Positions 59,601 to 64,000 of a DNA stretch of 64,000 bases are shown here, in pieces. A program made the translations under genes and the position numbers. Source of the DNA: G963663735 sp963663735 (GTDB lineage Bacteria > Acidobacteriota > UBA6911 > RPQK01 > JAPXNP01); assembly GCA_963663735.2 (NCBI GenBank), contig CAXXHN010000001.1, positions 1,860,001 to 1,924,000 of the forward strand, in the 5' to 3' direction. Below the pieces are notes generated by a model, which was not told the DNA's origin, did not search any database, and saw only the letters and a program-made list of their open reading frames with translations. Position 1 is the first letter of the stretch. Every line of letters begins with the position of its first letter.

Positions 59601-61948
59601 TGAGCACCACAGCGGCCAGCTCGATCACCTGGAACTCTGCTGTTCTGAACGCGAACCTGAGTGACCTGGGCAGTGCCGCGTCAGTGGATGTGTCCTTTGA
59701 ATGGGGTACAACTTCAGGCGGCCCGTATCCGAACACGACCACGGCGGAGACGGTAAGCTCCACGGGGATCTTTGATGCTTCGATTACTTCCCTATCAGCC
59801 AACGCGGATTATTACTACCGCGCTGTTGCTGACGGCGGAGACAGCGGAACCAGCTACGGGGACGAGCAGAGTTTCACTACTGACCCGACTTTTGCCGATG
59901 TGGTAACCAGTTCGGTGATTTCAGGAGTGACCTCAGGCTCGGCCACGGTCAGCGGGGAGGTTATCTCTGATGGAGGATTGACAGTGACCCGCCGGGGTTT
60001 CTGCTGGAGTACTTCTTCGAACCCGACCGTGGAGCCTTCGGCCCCGGCCGAGGGAGGAGTTCCATCAGCCCTGTCTGATGAGAGCACGAATGAGGGCAGC
60101 GGAGTAGGTCCTTTTAGCAGTGAACTGAAACCGCTGAGTGCCGGGACCACCTATTATGTGCGTGCCTACGCGGAGAACTCCCTGGGCATAACCTACGGTA
60201 ACGAGCAGATGTTCAGCACGGAGCAGGATGGCCGGGAAGCGGCAAGCGCCTTTATCAATGAGCCTGGTTCGCAGCTTATCTACCTGCTGGATACCGGGAT
60301 CAATGCCGAGGAGCTCTACGGAACTGACGCGAACTACACCAGCAATTCGGTGCTGCAGTACGGAAACAGCGCGCCCGTTCACCAGAACTTCATCAGCATC
60401 ACCAATACCAGCCCTGAGCAGGCGGTAACGGTCCACTTCCGTTACTTCAACTCGGATTGTGTGGATTTCTTCGACTTCCTGGTGGTGCTGACCTGCAATG
60501 ACACGATGATGATCGACCCGTTTGACTTCACGGTTCCGGGTACAAACGACGTTAATGTCAAGGACCGTTTCTTCGGGTACCCGAACAAGGCGAACGGCAG
60601 CGGGCAGAGCTTTGACGCCATTCCTGCTTCCACATTCGCCGACGGGCGTTTCCTGCTCTTTGTGACAGCTTCGGCTGATGTGAAGACGGGCTATTTGCCG
60701 GAGTGGTCCGAAGATCAGCTTAATCCTGACTACGATAACCTGGACCTTATCCCCTATGAATTCATCAACTACCGGGAAGAAGAGCTCAGCCTTCACTGCG
60801 CGGCCTGGAGTGAAGGGGGCGGCGGGGATGCCGGGGAAGAGTTGTATGGCAACTACCCGGTATACGGAGACACAAATGGATTCAGTGATGACAACCTGCA
60901 TATCCTGAATGCCTCGGCCGTGTCATTTAACTATTTAACCGGGTTCCAGACCGTGGCCAAGGTGACGGAGCTGGGAGCCCAGGCAGCCTACATGACCGAG
61001 GCCTATGCCCGCCCGGCAGTGTTTGCTGATGGCCCGGAAGGCGCGGCCGCCATGCCTGCTCCCCTGCATGTGCTGTTAACCGGGGGAGAGAGGATCTGGA
61101 CGGAGGCCGCTGCAGGCGGTGAGCTTATTACGGCCGCGGCTGGAGAGCAGTTCATCCTGAGACATGAGGCCCATGCCGGGGACCAGTGGGACCGGGGCGA
61201 AGACTCATTTGGCTCAAACTGGGTGATCTCAGAAGGAGGAGCGCTGGCCTGGGAGATCTTCCCCTCCGCGGCCATGCCTGCTGCCAAGCAGGTTGTGAAC
61301 TTCTTCTCCTTCATGGATAACTACAATGGAGAGTCGAACCTGGCGCAGGGAGCGGCTGCCAGCGTCTGGGATGATGTTTCCTACAACATCCAGCCGGTGG
61401 TTACTATCTATACGATCCAGCCATTCAACAACTCGGAAGATGCCTGGATCCCGAGCGATCCTGCAAACCAGCCGATAGTGTCTCCTGTGACACCTGAGAG
61501 CCCGCTGGTTACGGCCATTGGGGTGAAATGCATCAATACCTACGAGATGGATCCGGAGAGCAGCCTGAATGACGCGGTGCTTGGTTACAAGTTCGGGGAG
61601 TTCAGCCTGCAGGATCTTTTTGACATGAACGCGGTTCTGGGCACTGACAGCCTGACTTTAGAGGGTTTTCTTAACGTGCTGGCCGGGTCGGAAGCCGAGC
61701 TTGCCAATGAAGTGGGCCCGGGCTGGATGAGGTTGTCAAGGTGGTTTACGACGCGCAAGTGGACCACGACGGAGCTTACTCCCGAGTATGTCTACTCCTA
61801 CTGGCAGGGATGGGATGACTCCGGGGAAGCTCCCTATGAGCTAACCGGTCCTGTGATCTTCACCCAGGGCCAGGCCAACTACCTGTTTGAAAACTTCGGC
61901 GCCGGCAAGTGGCTGTCCACTGTCAACTCGGCTGATGAAGGGCAGTAG
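56660..61948 (+). CDS. Giant secreted multidomain Ig-like protein with shared C-terminal domain
   Basis: About 1762 residues. A signal peptide (IDLLVVFLISAGICFS) is followed by an N-terminal domain of about 230 residues I do not recognise. An Ig/fibronectin-like unit, a choice-of-anchor-D type domain, invasin-type Ig domains (58080-58990) and four fibronectin-like units (59001-60215) follow, two of these tandem 297-bp copies. The last 570 residues are shared with the 30756-35177 protein (DTGINAEEL, VHFRYFNS, DFFDFLVVLTCNDTMM, KDRFFGYPN, RHEAHAGDQWDRGED, WFTTRKWTTTEL). The start at 56660 follows AGGA by nine bases; ATG at 56684 is possible. Probably a surface or secreted adhesin. Confidence 0.87.
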   Translation: MLTVGIARMKFKRVIDLLVVFLISAGICFSGEILSAQDVVRSTAAGTVTWSQTSNYLNEVTLVRPGTSHGDGYDGAMRVSVSGSGVSYTIDYTFSSTYGAVIQEVAVSNDTGSVTSYTINSYGNLGSDSNTYWHYANASGGYYTISSDKSSASSDSGDPVISFMYGDASLDVYSTTLPYSNGSDTHSFTVSNVTINPGETQRWLFLGGVGDIDDSTYNRPDQAIYAVLNLMNPSNWPSDFTSGLTPSEMAEVINWDHVIPTVTTTAVTSITSTTASSGGNVTDAGGSSVYARGVCWNTTAYPTIANSHTSDGSGTGSFTSSITGLSPETTYYVRAYATNEDGTGYGSQVSFTTLGPEMDLLQGATPIADGGTYGFGSRAAGSNTDVVFTIHNSGGANLTLSGSPIITITGADAGYFSVQSQPIATISPSGSTSFTIRFSPTTAGARTAYIAIGNNDNNENPYNLTLTGTGTASALNNVKIVNAAGGAGSEVTTQSLTADETLTVYAAGYDQYGNYVSDQSVSWSGTGVVSGNLSPATGTSTTFTAVSTGTGTITADHATATDDSTGTITVTPGTAASFDVTTEHSGTETAGTPFSVTLTARDADNNIATGYTGAHSLAWTWTATNSPTGVSPTKPADGSQTFASGTVTVSGFTLTDAGETPTITATAEVSGTSGAITVNDGALSYVKIEDTAGGAGSEVTTRGMDSGDTYTVYAAGYDASGNYIADQSVTWSGTGVISGNLSPATGTSTVFTADNAGTGTIAADHSTATDDTTGTITVSAILPVVTTATVSSITTTTAQSGGEVTSDGGGTVTARGVCWSTSANPTTAGSHTTDGTGDGTFTSNLTSLTEDTLYYYRAYATSEAGTSYGAELTFTTEDPPTVSTTAASSVTWNSAVLNGNLTYVGSAASVDVSFEWGTTSGGPYPNTTTAETVSSTGTFDASITSLSANTTYYFRAVADAGDSGTSYGSEQSLTTDDPPTVSTTAASSITWNSAVLNANLSDLGSAASVDVSFEWGTTSGGPYPNTTTAETVSSTGIFDASITSLSANADYYYRAVADGGDSGTSYGDEQSFTTDPTFADVVTSSVISGVTSGSATVSGEVISDGGLTVTRRGFCWSTSSNPTVEPSAPAEGGVPSALSDESTNEGSGVGPFSSELKPLSAGTTYYVRAYAENSLGITYGNEQMFSTEQDGREAASAFINEPGSQLIYLLDTGINAEELYGTDANYTSNSVLQYGNSAPVHQNFISITNTSPEQAVTVHFRYFNSDCVDFFDFLVVLTCNDTMMIDPFDFTVPGTNDVNVKDRFFGYPNKANGSGQSFDAIPASTFADGRFLLFVTASADVKTGYLPEWSEDQLNPDYDNLDLIPYEFINYREEELSLHCAAWSEGGGGDAGEELYGNYPVYGDTNGFSDDNLHILNASAVSFNYLTGFQTVAKVTELGAQAAYMTEAYARPAVFADGPEGAAAMPAPLHVLLTGGERIWTEAAAGGELITAAAGEQFILRHEAHAGDQWDRGEDSFGSNWVISEGGALAWEIFPSAAMPAAKQVVNFFSFMDNYNGESNLAQGAAASVWDDVSYNIQPVVTIYTIQPFNNSEDAWIPSDPANQPIVSPVTPESPLVTAIGVKCINTYEMDPESSLNDAVLGYKFGEFSLQDLFDMNAVLGTDSLTLEGFLNVLAGSEAELANEVGPGWMRLSRWFTTRKWTTTELTPEYVYSYWQGWDDSGEAPYELTGPVIFTQGQANYLFENFGAGKWLSTVNSADEGQ
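59303..59890 (+). repeat. Tandem 297-bp coding repeats
   Basis: The block starting GTGAGCACCACAGCGGCCAG at 59303 recurs at 59600 with few differences. Both code one fibronectin-like unit. Recent duplication is likely. Confidence 0.8.
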
Positions 61949-62717
61949 CCGATAGATATTGCGGGCCTTCGGGCCCGCAGCCTGCTTCAAGACCATGGCA
62001 GAAGCTGCCGGCTCAGGAACAAGAGCGGTCGAACCGGAGTCAGTTGTTATCGGACGGGCTTGTTTTCCAAAAGGCCGATTAAGCAGGTAGCTTGGGAATG
62101 TCGAATAGTGGGAATGCCAAAGTTCAAATGCCGGGCTTCGAATGCCGGAATTCCTGTCAACTACATCCATAAAATTATTTTGGGTCCCGGCCGGTGTGGT
62201 GTGTATGGTCCGCTTTTTTCCACGGCTGTTCACCAGTGCATCTGGGACGAACTGGTAAGAGGAGGTTTCCGACCATGATATCCCGGATTATAATACTCAG
62301 GTAGCTGTTCCTAAATCCCGCCACTTTCGTCCAGACCTGGTGAATCCCGCTTAATCCCTTGATTTTATGTGAGTTATCCCGGCCGAATTTCAAACAAAAA
62401 CTGAACCAATTTTTAAACAAAAATAGACTTAATTATCAATTAGATAAATCAAATAATTTGTCACAATAATGATGTAGATTTACTCACAAAACTGTCTTAA
62501 TATTAAACAAAGTGCATGGGTAGGAACGGGCCGTTAATAACCGTAGCCTGTCCAGCTTTTTAGTTTTGGGAGAATTTGCTGGTATACAGAAGGTAGTCCG
62601 GCTGGATAATTTCAGAGGGAAAAACAAGGGTCGTTTTCCTGGCGAATAATCGAGAGGCTGTTGTTGCTGTTGAATCCTGAAGTATATGAGTTCCTGCAAT
62701 CCTGTTAGGAGAAAAGA
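61949..62717. other. Intergenic region between the two giant genes
   Basis: About 770 bases. It contains a UUCG-capped hairpin (61960-61979), short repeats of AATGCCGG around 62115-62150 and an AT-rich stretch from 62380 to 62520 before the next gene. No gene is supported. Confidence 0.5.
61960..61979 (+). terminator. Hairpin terminator of the giant Ig-like protein gene
   Basis: TGCGGGCC and GGCCCGCA form an 8-bp stem with a TTCG loop, 11 bases after the stop. No T-run follows, so it may stabilise the transcript end instead. Confidence 0.5.
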
Positions 62718-64000
62718 ATGAAGAGGTTAGGTTTAGTTTTCGGATTTCTACTGATAGTAAGTTCGGTTTTTAGTGCGAGTATTGCTGCTTCGGTCACTGG
62801 AGCTGTGGGCAGCGTGAATTTTGTTCATGATGTGGAACATCCGAAAATCCTGCTGCTTTCTTCGCTGGTGGATCATGCCGAACTTCTGGCCGGGGCTGCT
62901 TCGGAGGAAATACTGGTGGTGCGTTATGACCCCCGGGAAACCTCGCTCGAAGAACTCGAAGGCAGGATCAGGGAGACCCTGCGAGGCCGGAAGGCGGCCT
63001 CGATTGCCTTTGCCGTCCACGACTATGGAGAAAACAAGTTCTACCTAACCTCTTCAGAAACAGTAAGCCTGCCATCGACCCTTTCCAGTGAAACACAGCG
63101 GAGATTCTGGCGCGATCTGGGAGGCATGATCACCGCTGGAGGGCGGGTTGACCTCCTGGCCTGCAACCTGGCTGCCGGGGACAATGGTAAGTTGCTATTG
63201 GCCTCTTTGGAGAAAACCTCCGGCATCAACTTTGCGGCATCTGTCAACCCGACCGGAAATCTCCGGGCTGGAGGCGATTGGATGCTTGAGACTGACGGGA
63301 TTGACGCGGCAGAAGAGTACTTCGACAGATCTGGCCTCGAATCTTTCACCGGCCTGCTATGGGGGGGGCAGCAGAAGCTTACGGCCAGTGATGCTGAATC
63401 ATACAGTGATTTTGGCGATGCCGTATCTATTTCGGGTGATTATGCGATAGTTGGATCCCCCTATGAGAGTACTAGGGGCGAATGGGCAGGCGCAGCCTAC
63501 ATTTTTTACAATAATGCAGGGACCTGGACTCAGCAGGCGAAGCTGACGGGATCAGACACAGAAATGAATGATCGGTTTGGAGCGTCCGTTTCAATCTCTG
63601 GTGACTACGCGGTTGTGGGAGCGGAAAATGAAGACGCCGAGGGCAGCAACGCCGGCGCGGCTTATGTTTTCCACCGCAGCGGTGCATCATGGAGCCAAAC
63701 CACCAAATTATGTCCTTCAAACCTTGTATCCGGGGACTGTTTTGGAGAATCTGTCAGTATATCGGGCAACTGGATTTTTGTGGGGTCTCCCTATGATGAC
63801 ATTTACGGCACCAGCGCCGGTGCGGCTTATGTCTTCTACAATAGCGGTGGAACCTGGATCCAGCAGCCCGAGAAGATTTACCCCAGTGATATGCAGCCTG
63901 GAGACCAGTTTGGATGGTCTGTTTCCGTCTCCGGAGATTACGCTGTCGTCGGATCCTGCTACGAGGATGCCGGCGGAGATAACGCAGGCGCGGCGTATAT
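62718..64000 (+). CDS. DUF4347 / FG-GAP secreted protein, 5' part (cut by window end)
   Basis: The reading frame is open to the end of the window (427 residues seen). It starts with a signal peptide (LGLVFGFLLIVSSVFSASIA), then a DUF4347 domain close to that of the 35177 protein (FAVHDYGENKFYLT, DLLACNLAAGD, GGDWMLETDGI), then at least four FG-GAP repeats (ISGDYAIVG, ISGDYAVVG, VSGDYAVVG). The RBS GTTAGGAGAAAA and the first codons match the 35177 gene, so both are paralogues. The C-terminal part is not visible. Confidence 0.88.
   Translation, partial: MKRLGLVFGFLLIVSSVFSASIAASVTGAVGSVNFVHDVEHPKILLLSSLVDHAELLAGAASEEILVVRYDPRETSLEELEGRIRETLRGRKAASIAFAVHDYGENKFYLTSSETVSLPSTLSSETQRRFWRDLGGMITAGGRVDLLACNLAAGDNGKLLLASLEKTSGINFAASVNPTGNLRAGGDWMLETDGIDAAEEYFDRSGLESFTGLLWGGQQKLTASDAESYSDFGDAVSISGDYAIVGSPYESTRGEWAGAAYIFYNNAGTWTQQAKLTGSDTEMNDRFGASVSISGDYAVVGAENEDAEGSNAGAAYVFHRSGASWSQTTKLCPSNLVSGDCFGESVSISGNWIFVGSPYDDIYGTSAGAAYVFYNSGGTWIQQPEKIYPSDMQPGDQFGWSVSVSGDYAVVGSCYEDAGGDNAGAAY

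Noticed and set aside
57188..60901. Several minus-strand frames opposite the giant Ig-like gene
   Set aside because: High GC and repeated Ig domains keep the opposite frames open. They are rich in Val and Pro, repeat with the Ig units and lack start signals.

Overview
The window reads as chromosomal DNA of a free-living, probably uncultivated Gram-negative bacterium. Evidence for this is a lipoprotein signal, several twin-arginine (Tat) signal peptides, very large secreted repeat proteins, an oxygen-sensitive radical SAM sulfatase maturase, and long PAS/GAF sensor kinases. Gene content (ceramidase-like hydrolase, Tat-exported DegT-type proteins, sucrose synthase plus sucrose-phosphate synthase, GRP-type sugar transporter) would suit a PVC, FCB or Desulfobacterota-like lineage. 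No ribosomal RNA or other phylogenetic marker is present, so I do not assign a taxon.

Layout. 1-3.6 kb: secreted ceramidase-like hydrolase and a Tat-exported DegT-family protein, flanked by five copies of a short palindromic intergenic repeat. 3.64-14.3 kb: a 10.6-kb integrative island inserted into a tRNA-Thr(CGT) gene. It has 50-bp direct att repeats, paired putative integrase arm sites, an integrase, an AlpA-like excisionase, a RepA-like ATPase, a primase-like DUF6371 protein, a DUF4145 protein and a Type III restriction-modification pair whose mod gene is frameshifted. 14.4-16.7 kb: a frameshifted GT-C membrane glycosyltransferase and an ADP-ribosylglycohydrolase. 16.87-18.73 kb: a full-length group II intron with its reverse transcriptase. 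18.8-28.1 kb: a five-gene phosphorelay operon (HTH-receiver, membrane PAS kinase, receiver, KaiB-like protein, hybrid kinase). 28.6-30.2 kb: a secreted TPR/aspartyl protease. 30.7-35.2 kb: a giant secreted DUF4347/FG-GAP protein. 35.9-36.2 kb: the 3' remnant of a second group II intron. 36.2-38.3 kb: an anaerobic sulfatase maturase and a Tat-exported dienelactone hydrolase. 38.4-46.1 kb: a sucrose operon (fructokinase, sucrose-phosphate synthase/phosphatase, sucrose synthase) continuing into CorA and MscS. 46.5-50.6 kb: a methyltransferase/ATP-grasp fusion, a DUF3795 protein and a second Tat-DegT protein. 50.8-56.4 kb: a secreted beta-propeller-like protein, ribokinase, GRP-type transporter, SHOCT protein and a lipoprotein ADP-ribosylglycohydrolase. 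56.7-64 kb: two more giant secreted repeat proteins, the last one cut by the window edge.

How genes work together. The sucrose operon looks like an osmoadaptation unit: sucrose is made as compatible solute, recycled by sucrose synthase and fructokinase, and paired with a tension-gated channel and an ion transporter. The five-gene kinase operon looks like a phosphorelay with a KaiB-fold partner but no KaiC in view. The ribokinase, sugar transporter and exported ADP-ribosylglycohydrolase may form a ribose-salvage set. The three giant surface proteins are mosaics: two share a DUF4347 + FG-GAP amino half, and two share a roughly 570-residue carboxyl domain that I do not recognise. The most unusual features are this shared domain, the KaiB phosphorelay, the satellite-like island with defence cargo, and three separate one-base frameshifts in otherwise intact genes.
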